Positions 44,266-56,026 are shown, counted from the stretch's first letter. The stretch is DNA of 64,000 bases from Embiotoca jacksoni (GCA_022577435.1 JAKOON010000018.1:9797096-9861095), one strand, 5' to 3'. Translations and numbers: made by a program. The notes: a model not told the origin generated them from the sequence alone.

Positions 44266-44267
<2 letters not shown>

Positions 44268-44299
44268 GATTGCCTGCAATAATAATAACCCCACAGACG

Positions 44300-44690
44300 A
44301 CAGCTTCAGCCCCCTCCTTCCCATCCCCACCCCATCTCACCCCCATCACCACCACCACCACCACATACAATCAAACAAAGCCTCTCTCTTACCTTGCGCA
44401 TGACCAATCCTTCCATCTCTCCCTCTTTTTTTTTTTTTCCTCCACCATTCTATCTGTGCCTGCTCTTCCCTCTCTGTAAACCCAACCACACCTAACAGCA
44501 ACACCTTGCACTCTCTCGACCATCCCACAGCCTACAGCGCGGCACTCACACCCCCAATAAATACAGCCCTGGTCTGCCGTTTTCCCATCTATCCCTTTTT
44601 CTCTGCCCCAGTCTCTTTCCCCCTCTCTCTCCCGCTCTCTCTCCCTTTCTCTCTCCCTTCTGTCTTTCCCTCTCCCCTCGCTCCTGGCTG
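44300..44690. repeat. Pyrimidine-rich domain
   Basis: C/T-rich plus strand with (CACCAC), T12 at 44428 and CTCTCTCCC runs (44610-44680). Frames on both strands here are composition artefacts. Confidence 0.75.
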
Positions 44691-44794
44691 GTGCTGGTGA
44701 AATATCAGGGCAAACGGATTCCAGCTTTTTTCTCTGGCTCAGAGGGGTTGTTCTGTGCGATTTGGCCCTGGGGTGCATTTCAGCGCTTCTGATG

Positions 44795-44905
44795 TGAGAG
44801 AGGGGGCGAGAGAGAGAGAACGAGAGAGAGAGAGAGAGAGACAGGGAGAAAGGCAATGGAGAGAAAGAAAAAGGAAGTGTGTGTGTGTGAGAGAGAGAGA
44901 GAGAA
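44795..44905. repeat. (GA)n-rich tract
   Basis: GA runs at 44809-44840 and 44889-44904 with a short GT run between. Confidence 0.93.
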
Positions 44906-44964
44906 AGGAGACACAGCTAGGGTTTATCCTTTCTTTCTGAGGGGCAGTCAGCGATTTTTAAAAG

Positions 44965-45060
44965 GACAGGCTTTTGGCCGGGGTTGAACCAGCAACTTGA
45001 GGTGTGCATGCTCTTCATAGCTTACAGAGGCCTTGAGGTGATCTCCATACATAATCAGGA
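44965..45060 (-). mobile_element. Possible tRNA-derived SINE relic
   Basis: On the minus strand the sequence reads CCTCAAGTTGCTGGTTCAACCCC. The GGTTCAACCC part (complement of 44981-44990) fits a polymerase III B box, preceded by the CTCAAGTTGCT common in tRNA-derived fish repeats. No convincing A box or tail was found. Confidence 0.3.
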
Positions 45061-45064
45061 CAAT

Positions 45065-45625
45065 CCACCTCTATGACAGGTGCGCGGCCATCTTGGAATC
45101 TCTCTGAGCCAGTGGACATGAGCAGAGTGTCTGTGTGCTGGTGTATAAATGGAACAGATGAACAACTGCAATCCAGATATTTTACTGCTTTAAATGAACT
45201 GAAAATAAATGTTTTATTTCTGTATCCAATATGTAAATTATTTTGCCGAATAAAACTGTCTGGTATTTTGAATTATTTGAATTATTATTTCCATTGAGCT
45301 GCTACAGGTCACCTATATACAAATGTAATAATATATCCCTAAAAATCTACCTGTGTTAATCTTTTAGTCTCTAAAATTAAGGATTTGATTTAATCTTTGG
45401 TGGACCACAAAACGGCATATTCCTCAGAACAAACTGGACAGATTAGATTAGGTTTCTTAAAATGATTTACTCACTACTTTTACAATGATGTGAATATATG
45501 CAGTGTTTTAGTTTTCATATCTTTAAAATATTTTTTAAAGCACATAGTTTCGCAGTAAAATCTATTTCTGAATCTCCACAGCTGATTGTTGTACCTTCTT
45601 CATGTGTCTACGTGTGCAGTTTAGT
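45065..45625. other. AT-rich non-coding
   Basis: No gene or motif cluster seen. Confidence 0.55.
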
Positions 45626-45628
45626 TAC

Positions 45629-45630
<2 letters not shown>

Positions 45631-45700
<70 letters not shown>
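45631..45700. repeat. (TG)n microsatellite
   Basis: Pure TG tract of 70 bp. Confidence 0.98.
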
Positions 45701-45701
<1 letters not shown>

Positions 45702-45703
<2 letters not shown>

Positions 45704-46555
45704 ATGTTTATGTTTCATAATCTCACATCTCACTATTGGGCATTCTAAAAGGATTTGTCATTCTCAGCTCAGCTGGGCTGATTGTGAATTAAATGTATTT
45801 TTAGGCACCTTTTTTCCGTCCCTTTGTGAACCCAGTTAGAATTGAGGTCAGGACACACAAACATACACACACACACACACACACACATACAACTGCACAC
45901 ACCATCTCAGAGAAAGACACATAGCTTTCAGAACAAATCACTGTTGAACTATCCTGTGTGGAATGATTCTGACATTTTGTTTGGGAGAAATAGCATTTAA
46001 TTGAAGGGAGGGGCGATAGGGATGGCAGTTATGCAACCAAGGGAAAATGTCTACATTTCAACCCAAATTGAAAACATAACAGAGTTTGCGTTTGTGTGTG
46101 TCTGTGTGTGTGCTGAGAGGTTGCTTGCACCACTTCGGGTTTTAGCCACAGTTTTCTTCCTTGTTTGATTGTGAATTAGATAAAGTTAAGGTGTGTATTA
46201 CATAAAAAACAGCGCTAACTTTGCATTATAATCCAAAGTAATCTGTCTCTCTTGTTCTCTAAAATCCATCTATCCATCATATTTGTGTTGGTTGTTCTAA
46301 ATTTGTGGGTATGAAATGTTCATGCATGGTAAGGAAGCACAACACATATTCCACATATTCTCTTTAATTTTTAATCATTTAATTTTTTTTTCTTTACAAA
46401 ACTTAATGAGCAGTTAATTATGAAAATTAGAGATTTGTTTTTATATTCAAGTACAGAAACAATTAAACCATTTTACTCATTAAATAAAGTTTTTATTCTT
46501 TTAAAATAATTATTGTCCCTGCTAAATTATTGTGTCTGCAATTATAAATTATAAG
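45702..46555. other. AT-rich non-coding
   Basis: A short CA tract (45866-45888) and a short GT run near 46092. The segment 46350-46560 is very AT-rich with TTAATTA motifs. Confidence 0.55.
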
Positions 46556-46559
46556 AACC

Positions 46560-46830
46560 CCTGATCTCTGCAGTGAAAGCCTGTTTCTGTTGCCCCCAAC
46601 ACAGTGAGGTCACAGGTCACAGTCACGTCCAGAAAAGGTGTCTGAAGCTGTGAGGGACTTGGTGTTTTGCTCACTGACACTTCGGTGCATTAGGTGCTTC
46701 CAGAAATGGCTGCTTGAACTCAGGTCATCGGGTTTAATTATGGTCACTAGGAAAGGAGGTTAAAGAGCCCTCATAAGGACTCTTTTAATGCAATGATGAA
46801 GCCAACAAGCATCTTTCAGGGTCACTGCAC
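46560..46830. promoter_or_regulatory. CNE-like block
   Basis: Contains GGGTTTAATTATGGTCAC, GACTCTTTTAATGCAATG and CATTAGGTGC. CT-rich sequence follows near 46850. Confidence 0.37.
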
Positions 46831-46889
46831 ACCTCAAAAAATGACGCCTCTCTCCCTCTCTCCCTGTTTCTTTATTCTCTCTTTCCCTT

Positions 46890-47070
46890 CAAGCGTTGCC
46901 AATTTGTCTGGGCCGCATCCCCTAATCCGTGCGCATTTACGCAGTGGTCATTGCGCCTCCGGTTGACTTGGTTGGCTTGTTAGATGATGGCGTCCAGGCA
47001 GGAGACTGACTGACTGTACAAGCTCGCAGCTGACAACAGTGTTCGGTGGTAACTCTTTGCTTTGTAACGT
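46890..47070. promoter_or_regulatory. CNE-like block
   Basis: Contains CGTTGCCAATTTGTCTGGGC, CGTGCGCATTTACGCAG and GGTCATTGCGCC; higher CpG than its surroundings. Confidence 0.33.
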
Positions 47071-47259
47071 GCTGCAACGCAAACAAGGAGAGGTGAAACA
47101 AATATCCACATCAGTGTTTTTCTTTTCGTAAATATGACATGTAATAATTAATTGTCCCGACAATTAATTGATTACTATGATAAGATATTATAGCCTTATT
47201 TGACCTAAAACACTGTTAGAAATATTAATTAAAATAAATTGACATTATTAAAATATGTC

Positions 47260-47480
47260 CTTAATTAAGCAGCAGCAGCGCCACAAATGTCGGCCTGCTG
47301 CCCAAGCGAACTGGACATCGATACTGTTCCCCTTAAATCGCGGGTAACGTGTTACTTTTTGAGAAGCAGTCCCGGCACCAGACGCGCCTGACGTTTTAAC
47401 CCTGGATGTCGAGATGTCAATCTGTTGCCATAGAACTGACTTCCTGGTACTGACCGGGTTATTTGCCTGTTGGGATGGCC
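47260..47480. promoter_or_regulatory. CNE-like block
   Basis: GC-balanced stretch with CCACAAATGTCGGCC, CGCCTGACGTTTTAACC, GTTGCCATAG and TGACCGGGTTATTTGCC. G-rich polypurine sequence follows (47497-47600). Confidence 0.33.
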
Positions 47481-47496
47481 CATTGAGTGTCAGAGG

Positions 47497-47630
47497 GAAG
47501 GCAAGGAGGAGGAAGGAAGGGGGGGGGGAGAGGAGGAGGAGGGGTAAAGGATGGGGTGCATGGATGGATGGCTGATGGGGTGGGAAGGTGGAGGGGTGAC
47601 AGTCCCCGAGAGAGGGAGAGTGGGGGCTCC
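47497..47630. repeat. G-rich polypurine stretch
   Basis: GGA/GGGG-rich with GATGGATGGATGG near 47560; short. Confidence 0.75.
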
Positions 47631-47639
47631 TGGAGATCT

Positions 47640-47795
47640 AAAAGGACCTCTCGGGCCACTAAATTGACATGTTCAAGCTCCTGGGTTGTCATGAAGAAAG
47701 CACTTTAATAAGCCATGTGACAACATACAGTACAGCGTCTTACTTTCATTAGGCCATTAAATAGCAGGCCTTCCGTTAGATTTCACATGACATTT
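47640..47795. promoter_or_regulatory. CNE-like block
   Basis: Contains GCCACTAAATTGACATG, GCACTTTAATAAGCCATG and AGGCCATTAAATAGCAGG; compact and repeat-free. Confidence 0.38.
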
Positions 47796-47799
47796 TATT

Positions 47800-48340
47800 T
47801 TGTTTTATTCCTTTGACTTGTCTTTTATTTTATTATTTACAACGATGTGTAAAATCATCATCATCCTCACATAAGCATTATTACTTTAATTATGATTAGT
47901 ATTAACGGTATTATTTCTGTTATCGTTATTATTATCAATAATATTATTATAGATTGCTCACAATTTTTTGCAATGATTATAAAAAATATAATAAACGTTG
48001 TAACAAATGTTTCATGTTTAATATATTTTCATGTATAGTTCTTTTAGATTTTAATATTTAAATCCAGAAATTAGTTAAATTTCTGCTTGAGAGTCCGTCT
48101 AGTTATTTTTGATCCATATTGTGAACGCTGTCAATTAATTTATTTGGTTTATTTTTTTTTTTTTTAAACCGGCGCATACAGGTGCATACAGGTTTTCCCA
48201 TCCGCGGCAGCTTTACAGGTCAGTGCATGTGGATCTGAGTTATAATCAATAGAATTTGGTGTTAAACGGGGCTGGAGGCCAGTGCATGTGTGTTGTGTGT
48301 TGGGACATCACAATAAGGCCATTTTGGGGAGCTCTCTTTT
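47800..48340. other. AT-rich non-coding
   Basis: Degenerate ATT/TTA-rich sequence (47870-47955). A direct duplication GCATACAGGT occurs at 48173-48192. No gene seen. Confidence 0.6.
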
Positions 48341-48346
48341 TTAAAA

Positions 48347-48347
<1 letters not shown>

Positions 48348-48388
<41 letters not shown>
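48348..48388. repeat. (TTA)n microsatellite
   Basis: Pure TTA trinucleotide tract of about 41 bp. Confidence 0.97.
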
Positions 48389-48389
<1 letters not shown>

Positions 48390-48551
48390 CCCCGTCCATA
48401 TATGCTCACTGGACGCGTGTCTATTAAATAGGGTTCAACAATGGACAAGATCGGAGGACCAAAGGGCCAAGTGGGAGGAGGGCAGCAGGGCGAGGTGAGA
48501 CTGAATGGAAACAGCAGTGGTGTTAGGAGGGGGCGCACGTGGGGAGCGGGG

Positions 48552-48666
<115 letters not shown>

Positions 48667-48669
48667 CTG

Positions 48670-49180
48670 AAAGCGTGCGTGCACTCAATAATGTTGATTT
48701 CCTCTCGTGAGCGACCCGAAATGCGGGCGACGACGTCTGCCAAGTCACCCTTCTCCCCCTCTCTTCTTGTTCCTGCTCGTCTTCTGCTTCTTCTTCCTCG
48801 TTGCCTCAACACTTGTTCATCTCCGGGAGCACTATCACGGCTCCGCCTGCATCTGGGTAAAGACTTTACAGTCAGGGGCCATCGATTGCTCTTATCAAAT
48901 AAACACAGTGGCACCGGCGGACCCACCACCCTGCACCTTCACCCCTTCCTCTGTCTCCTAATCTCAAGAAGAGCACCCCCTCCTCCTCCTCCTCCTCCTC
49001 ACCACCCTCTCTCACCCCACCTCTCCCCCCTTTGCTCGAGAGCCCCAGCAGCTGTGGTCCCATGTAAATTTTACATGATTGGCACCTCCTTATTTTACCC
49101 CCCCCCCCCTCACCTCTCCTGTCCTAATTCCCCTGTTTCTTACCCCCCCCCCCCCTCCTCATACCCATATCATGTTGCAT
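48670..49180. other. Pyrimidine-rich non-coding
   Basis: (CTC)n at 48979-49000, C-runs at 49099-49109 and 49144-49154. A short complex part near 48835-48930 includes GGCCATCGATTGCTC. Confidence 0.6.
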
Positions 49181-49189
49181 ATTAATGCA

Positions 49190-49345
49190 GAGTTTATGCA
49201 ATAGCTCATCTGACAGTGCGCACCGGCTGTCATGTCCATGCCTTTCGTTGGGAATTTGCATACGTGATTATAGTGCCTGAAGTGCTTGATTGTTGCAGGG
49301 TTAGGTTATGTGTTGGTGAAATGTGATATTTGCTGTGCAGGCGGT
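49190..49345. promoter_or_regulatory. CNE-like stretch with octamer
   Basis: A perfect inverted octamer ATTTGCAT sits at 49254-49261, with GTGATTATAGTGCC and GCTTGATTGTTGC next to it. Confidence 0.33.
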
Positions 49346-49369
49346 GGGTGGGTTGGGGGGAGGCGGGGG
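49346..49369 (+). other. Potential G-quadruplex
   Basis: Four G runs (3, 3, 6 and 5) with loops of 1, 2 and 4 bases, a textbook quadruplex pattern on the plus strand. Confidence 0.6.
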
Positions 49370-49374
49370 TGCTG

Positions 49375-49500
49375 CTAAAACGTTTCCCCTTGACCCTTGA
49401 AATGCAACGTAATCCCGCGTGGCCCCGTTTGATTAGGGCATTTTTCTAATTGTTGTCATCAGGAGCTGCACTATCATGGTCGCATCTGGAAGCAATTTGA
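49375..49500. promoter_or_regulatory. CNE-like block
   Basis: Contains CCTTGACCCTTGAAATGC, CCGTTTGATTAGGGC and TTTCTAATTGTTGTCATC. It ends at the hAT-type element. Confidence 0.38.
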
Positions 49501-49510
49501 CATCTAAAGT

Positions 49511-49855
49511 TAGTGGTTCTCAATAGTGGGGTTCAAGAAGCCTTAAAAGGCCACGCGAGGCGTCCCCCCCCCCCCCCCCACACACACACACACATACCCG
49601 CCCCCGCGGGGCAAAGCGAAGACTTGTTTAATTTGACTGTGATTTCATTAACGTGGAATTATTCCAATTAGAGAACATGTGTCTGAACAAAGGTTTCACT
49701 TGTGTCACCAGGAACGCCACACTCAATTTTATATCAATAACCCCCCAAAAAACATATTGGAAATCCCAGGCACTAAATACAAATAAATCAGGACCCTTGG
49801 TATAAGGTGTGTCCATTTTGTGGGTCCCTGACATGAAAATGTTGGAGAAGCCATG
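49511..49855. mobile_element. hAT-type non-autonomous element
   Basis: The left end reads TAGTGGTTCTCAATAGTGGGG. The reverse complement of the right end reads CATGGCTTCTCCAACATTTTCATG in two parts, a degenerate version of the CAGTGGTTCTCAA terminus of Charlie-like hAT elements. The flanks are ATCTAAAGT (49502-49510) and ATCTAAGT (49856-49863), an almost perfect 8-bp target duplication. The right half (GTGTCCATTTTGTGGGTCCC) also fits what I recall of fish hAT MITEs. A C15 run plus short CA tract lies inside (49565-49593). No transposase. Confidence 0.6.
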
Positions 49856-49864
49856 ATCTAAGTG

Positions 49865-50425
49865 AGTGAGGCAAAAGGCTGCTTTGACAGACTTTGTTTT
49901 TAGCCCAGTCGCTACAAGCTCTCCCCTTTTCTCTTCTCTGCCCCCCCTCCTCTCTTCTCTTTCTCTCTGTCTCACCCTCTCTCTCTTTCTCTCTTTAAAA
50001 GGGAGCGGAAGAGTGGGCTGATACCGGTCTCATGTTGCGTATGGATTTTCGTTTATATAATCGATTGAAATGACCCAATACATTGATTTTGGGTTCAGTG
50101 TTTTACAAACAAGCGTTTATGGGTCTCGATTTTATGTTAGGGATGATTCCAGTGTGACACCGTTGCGCAAAGAAGTCGGAGTTTTTGATTTTTAAATAAA
50201 TTATCTAAATACAAACAAATACAAATCTATTGTTTCATGTATAAAAGAATATAAAGACTGGCTGAGGAGGTGGGGTGGTGGTGGGGGTGGGGGGGGGAGA
50301 AGAAGAGAAGGGGAAAGAGAAAAAAAAAGACAATATTGTTCTGCCTCTCTCCTTAATCAAATAAAGTGGTGTAAAAAAAAAACACACACACACACACACA
50401 CACAAAAGCATTTCCTTCCCTCTGA
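49865..50425. other. Non-coding with G-rich and A-rich stretches
   Basis: CT-rich at 49920-49995. The stretch 50272-50297 has G4, G5 and G9 runs and could form a quadruplex. A short CA tract follows at 50382-50403. No gene seen. Confidence 0.6.
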
Positions 50426-50429
50426 ATTT

Positions 50430-50640
50430 CTCCTTGAATTATATGCCATCACTAGTGTGTGTGATTGCGGAATATTAAATTAAAGTGGGATAAGTCCGCA
50501 CCGAGGCGGGCTGCGTCCAATCCGCAACTCATTTCCCCTGTTGTAGCACCGCATCACTGCGCTCCTCTCTTTTCAATGACAATGTGCCAAATCTGGGCAT
50601 TTTGAAAACACTTTCCATATGCTATTATCGGATCGCTACT
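50430..50640. promoter_or_regulatory. CNE-like block
   Basis: Contains AATATTAAATTAAAGTGGG, GTCCGCACCGAGGCGGGC and GCATCACTGCGCTCC; repeat-free. Confidence 0.33.
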
Positions 50641-50644
50641 GAGC

Positions 50645-51985
50645 AAGAGAAAGACAGAAAAGAAGGAAAACGGAATGCTTTATACCAAAGGTACCAAGAG
50701 TCTACATTTTTATGTATCTTCTTTTTCACTGGCTTATTATACTTTATGCTTTTGGGGGAATTTAAAAGAGGTAAGAGGAGGTAAATTTGAAGTTTTTATA
50801 ACGATTGCATATTTATGGAGCGCTGCTGGATGGCTTTAGGGCTGACTGTGAAAATGTCGAGAGGCTTTATGTTGAGCATCTATGGGCAAAAACTTCATTT
50901 GTTTCTCTGCTTTTTTCTACGTTTTTTCCTCTTTTATTGCTAAAGACTAAATAGTTTTTGCCTACTTGTCTCTTTCTTGTCATGGCAGATAAACAAGTTC
51001 AGGTAACATTTTCTGACACTTTAATGTCGCTGAAATAATTCTATCTTTTTGATTTATTTGCAAATTAACTGAAATTGCAGCTCCGCACCTGAAACTTCAC
51101 ACAGGTGACAACTTGCAAATGGCTTTACGTTTAGAGGATTTCTGCCTGACATATTTCTTTTATTGTGGGTTAAAAAAAAAAAAAAAAAAACAGTTTTAAA
51201 AACTGTACATATTTTGAAAATAACGACTTTTACGTTTTTCTTAAATTTGGTTTGATTGTTCAGGAGACAGGGGCAACATCTTATATCGGTCACACATTCA
51301 AAGAGTTGCACTTAACTTATTATTGTCTATTTTATGGGCCTTTATAAAGCTTGTTTGTGCGTGTGTTTGCTGGACGAGAGTTGGCCAGTGGGTCACTGTG
51401 GCAGGTTGCAGGTCAGAGCTGTGGGCTTTTGCGTGCTTTTGTGTGTCCTGATGAGGCAGAGGGGTCAGCCCTGCAACCCCATGAGGGCGCCGACGCATAG
51501 GACAAACAAGGTGGAAGTCTGATTGCACATCCAGACAAAAAAAACAAAAAAAACACCGGCCAGGTGTTTGCAGTAAACATTAAAGACAGGTTACACAAAT
51601 ATCAAAATTATTATGTGAAAAATTATAACAGGAAAATCAAGGCGGAGCATGAATGGTCAGTCCAGTCTGACTTCAATGAATGTATTGATGGAGCAACAAT
51701 AGTCCCATCCCTTAGCATGTCCCAGTGTGTCAAGCCAATATGGTAATATCTCCGGACGATTCAAAGTTATTGATCTTCTGAAGTGACAGAAGAGCACTGA
51801 GTGGTCAGTGCTACCTTTCATATATCAATATATGCGTTATAAAATATTAAACAAACACAGGTCCTTTAGTGTTTGATAATTGCACTCTTATTAAAAGGGT
51901 TTAATTTCATTCTTCATTGTCTATCTTTCTGGTGATACTACCCAGAAATTTCTTCGTAATTTATTTACTTTACACACAAATATAG
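50645..51985. other. Non-coding filler
   Basis: AT-rich with A19 at 51172-51190. The stretch 51355-51520 is GC-balanced, with overlapping frames on both strands but no recognisable domain. Confidence 0.5.
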
Positions 51986-51988
51986 TTG

Positions 51989-52042
51989 CACACTCGCGCG
52001 CACACGAACGCACACACACACACACACACACACGCATACACG

Positions 52043-52112
<70 letters not shown>
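51989..52112. repeat. (CA)n microsatellite with CG variants
   Basis: CA tract whose left part carries CTCGCGCGCACACGAACG and ACGCATACACGCACG variants, then about 70 bp of pure CA. Confidence 0.97.
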
Positions 52113-52113
<1 letters not shown>

Positions 52114-52189
52114 GCAGTCACACACAGACCGGAGTTTACAGATAAAAATCTATAATTAATTGAGGATGCTGCTGATATTGAAATGAGGC

Positions 52190-52910
52190 GAAATATTAGT
52201 TAACGCGGTCTATTGTCAAGCGGTCCTCCGGAGAAAGAGCATCGTCTGCGGGCAGAGAGGGAGGGTGGAGACCGGGGGGATTTACAAAACGCAGGAGGTT
52301 AAGATAAGCGGGAGCCTATATCAGTTCTCTAAATCCGCTTTGTACTTTCTCGTTTTCTCATCGAAAACAAATAAAATAACAAACACAACTCCGCTGAAAA
52401 CGTCAACTGTGCACACAAATTTAATCACTGGAAAGTAGAAAATAAGTACATCCTTCCACAGAAATGGACACGCTCGTAGAAAAAAAAAGGGGGGAAAAAA
52501 TCACGCTGGTTTGTGCCTACAGAAGTCCTCCGTTTGGATGTATAAGGTCGCAAATAAAAAATAGGTCCACTCCATTCAGCTTTGGGAAGACTGACGCACG
52601 GCCCCTGTGGACTTTTTGCGCGTCCGCTGCAGCAGCGGGTCGACTCGACTCTCCAAGCCGTCTGTGAGCGACGCCTCCCAGGGTTGACAGGCTAGAAAAA
52701 CCCCCCTGGAGGACAGGGAGGCAGCTGCAGCAGTAGCGGCAGCAGCAGGAGCCTTGGATCCGGGTGAAAAGTGACGCCTCTGTTCATCACCTCGACCCAC
52801 CCACCCCCCTTTGTCAGAGACCTCTCTAAACCCAGAATAAACAGCCTCGGGTCGGGTCGGGCTCGGATCTCTTGGCTTCTTAAGGATCCAGTTGGTATGG
52901 GTGCAGTCCA
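52190..52910. promoter_or_regulatory. CpG-enriched region, possible promoter fringe
   Basis: CpG is clearly more frequent than elsewhere: nine CG dinucleotides lie in 52201-52312. GCAGC-rich low complexity occurs at 52722-52752 and GGTCGGGTCGGG at 52850-52861. Frames on both strands are short and unrecognised. Could be the edge of a CpG island. Confidence 0.35.
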
Positions 52911-53254
52911 GTCAATGTGGCTGCAAAGTAGACCTAGTACTTCACTTGCCAGCAGCAGCCTTATCATCACATCCCAAGCCCCGGCTCATGCAGTTCAATT
53001 CACCCCCAGCTTCGATTTTTTTTTTTTCCATGAAGGAGAACAAGATCTCTTGATTTTCTCCCCGATTGAGACTGTGTAAAGTCTTCCTCTTGCCCAAAAG
53101 CCTCTATTAAGAAACCGGTGGGGAAACACAGTAAACGGTTTGCATTGAAATGATATAGGGCCAAAAGACCGATGCACTTTGAAAGGACACTAAATGTAAA
53201 CGCCAGCGAATTGAACTAAGAATAGAGAGGGGGATTTTTGTGTGACCCTGTATT

Positions 53255-53400
53255 GGATTTTTGCACTTTGGTTCTATTGAACCCACACGGGGCCTCAGCG
53301 GTCCCGAAAGGGCAGAGATGACTTTCCAACATGTGGTATATTACTGTGACGCGTTATGGATTTGATTTGTAAGCTTGGCTGTTCATATGTACCATATATG
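53255..53400. promoter_or_regulatory. CNE-like block
   Basis: Contains CTATTGAACCCACACGGGGC, ACTGTGACGCGTTATGG and ATGGATTTGATTTG; repeat-free. Confidence 0.33.
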
Positions 53401-54185
53401 CAACAGATCGGATGCAATATCCTAATTTTCAGAAAACAACGAGCATATTATGACAGAAAACAATATAAAAAGACAAACCATGCATCCACATGGAGCATAA
53501 ATTACACACGTATGTGAATGCGTTTTATACTTTTGTGCATAAAATGCTGTTACCTATAAAATGTATTCCACCCAGGTCCGTTTTGATGCGCAGCAATAGA
53601 CAGTTTTGTGTTTTTCATTCTCTCCCCAGGTGCCTTTTCTTTATGTTTTTATGCACATTATTGATCAGAGGTGTTATTCAAAAAATTCAGCTGTCGTTCA
53701 TTTTCATAAATTGCTCCAAAACCCATATAAAAATCAAATGTTTTATAGTCTCACATTACCTCGGAATCTGCAAAGACGCTTCATTCTGCGCATCTTAGAA
53801 AAAAAGTATTTCACCTGTGGTGTCATAATCAATAAAATCAAAATGATGTAATGCACATAAAAAGCAGCATGGACAGAAGAAAATAGTCATCTTATATTTG
53901 TTAAATCAAATCTAAAAGAAAGCCGTGCCGGAGCGTTGTGCTCTACGAAACAGAAATATGCATCTGCAAAACTTGTTTTCATTGTAAAAGATGACTTCTA
54001 AGTACTTGTAAGTAATTCTGAGTCCAGCCTGTTGGGAAGCGGTTGTCCATTGTTCTACATGTGATTTGGCCCTTAGAGAGGAGAAACCATACAAAAGGAT
54101 TTTCTGCGCGCATAGACCTATGCGGCCGCCAGGGCTCCGTGTGCGCGTCATTTGCAATGTGGAGACTGTTGATCAACTCACTAAT
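53400..54185. other. AT-rich non-coding
   Basis: No gene or motif cluster; short frames only. Confidence 0.55.
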
Positions 54186-54190
54186 TACAC

Positions 54191-54278
54191 TTCTCTCCTC
54201 TCTCTCCCTCCCTCTCCGTCTCTCTTTTGCTCCCTCCCTCTCTCCCTCTCTCTCTCTCTCTCTCTTTCTCTCTTTCTC

Positions 54279-54325
<47 letters not shown>

Positions 54326-54351
54326 CGTCCTCTCTCTCTCTCTGTCTCTCT
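54191..54351. repeat. (CT)n-rich tract
   Basis: About 160 bp of CTCT with CCCT and TTTC interruptions; Ser/Leu-rich frames through it are artefacts. Confidence 0.96.
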
Positions 54352-54479
54352 ACCCATTCCCAGAGTGCATATCGGGAAATAGACACACAAAGACATGCGC
54401 ACTCAACTTAATCAGCCATTTTTTTAAACAGGGCTAAAACGATAATAATTAGCAGAATAAAGACATATCGGATTTTCAT

Positions 54480-55800
54480 TTCCTTTCCTCCGTTTCCCGA
54501 CCCCCGTCCACAAGAGAAACTGCGAGGCAGCCCGTCGACACGTCGTTTCACCGCCACCGGAACCAAAATAAGGGATAGCTCTCTAAACGCTTGACATTTG
54601 TGATTTTACCCCCTTTTCCCATTATAAAGTTGGAGGATTATTGTAATTTTCCCTGTTTTTTCACCTTTTTATTGTCCAATTACGCAAGCCGCTGGATGTG
54701 ACTGTTTTATAAACCCAAGAGCAAAGAGAGAAGCGGAGGTGACGGTTTTGGAGGGGGAAGAAAGTAAGTTGTTTTTTTTTTTGTTTTTTTTTCCTTTCCA
54801 CCTCTCCCTTTAACTTTTATTGAGTAGTTTGGAGTGTGTGTGTTAAATTTAGGGGTCGGGTATCGATTATCTATCTCGCTGGTGGATGTTTGACATCGGG
54901 GTTGTTTGGATAACAGGTGCTGGGTGTTTTTAGTCCAGAATCAAGGCGGATATCGTGATGTTAGAGCAACTCCGGCGCTTTGGCTACAGTAAAACAAGCG
55001 ACTGACAGGGTTGGAGGCGTTCTTACGCATGTGTCCGTGCTACTAGGCTACAATACGATACCACGTCCGGACCTGCCGTTTTTGCAAAGTTTTCTGCGAA
55101 TGTTGTTGAGATTGTGTGGCGGACAGACACCATGAATGTTCCACGTTAGATACAGCGAGACAAGACGAGCATTCCCCCCCTCCCTCCCTCCCTCCCCCGC
55201 CCCCCGTTAGTGGCTTTGCAGTGCGGATATGGTGGTGCCTTTCCATGAGTCCGATCTCTCGGACATGTCCGCTTTGAGCTTGTTCCTAGTCGAGGTGTCC
55301 GGTTTGCTGTTTCTCCCACTTCCCGACTCCAAATTTCCGTCTGCGGCCATCAGATGTTTCATTTCAACTCATAATTTAGATGCACCGCAGCGCTCAAAGC
55401 CAGTTTTGAACACATCGGGGTTTCATGCACCTTCCAGGCATTCACGGCCGAAGTGACACGATCAGTCTCCCGACACGATCCCCCCTTCGTCTGAATAAGT
55501 GCATATGTTTGAAATTGCCAAAGTAAGACCACGATCAAAGGGTCTTTACAAAAGCAACGTACAATCGCCAATCGTAGCCCCATACACCTTTACCTGGTGC
55601 GCTTAAAAAGTAGTCTCACTCTACCGAGGCGTGGGTGGCTGCGTCGCCCAGGAGGGAGACCGATCGTTGGGCTACTGATAGCACGGAGAGTCCCTTCAGA
55701 GCCAGCCAGCTCCCGGGTCCCCTGTTTTTCTTTAGCACCGGCATTTGAAACATATGACTGTATTCCAAATTCATTCCTCATTTACATGTATTGACATTAA
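54480..55800. promoter_or_regulatory. CpG-enriched candidate promoter/5-prime region
   Basis: A long repeat-poor, CpG-containing stretch: CCGTCGACACGTCGTTTCACC at 54532-54552, ACGATACCACGTCCGGACC near 55055, TCCGATCTCTCGGACATGTCC at 55250-55270, GGCGTGGGTGGCTGCGTCGCC near 55630. A C-rich run interrupts it at 55174-55205. No recognisable protein is encoded on either strand. Confidence 0.4.
54676..54769 (+). promoter_or_regulatory. Core-promoter-like arrangement with splice donor
   Basis: CCAAT at 54676-54680, TATAAA at 54708-54713, then a purine-rich stretch ending in AAA|GTAAGT with the donor at 54764-54769. A start about 30 bp after the TATA box would leave a first exon of only some 25 bp. 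A more upstream start would give a longer untranslated exon. Confidence 0.3.
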
Positions 55801-56023
55801 CATATTTAAATTCCGCCTTCCATTCATAGTCTGTAAATTCCATTTCCACACTCTGTCCCCATCCGCGGCGGTGGGCTCAGACAATTTCCTGATATAAAAT
55901 CGACTTCTTTTATTTCCAAGAGATGCTGGTTGAAACATCTTCGTTAAGTTGTAGATTAGTGTTGTTTTGTTTTTATTTAGTGGAGAGGTGGAGATTCTCA
56001 GGTGTTTTTTTGCCTCCTGATGG

Positions 56024-56026
<3 letters not shown>

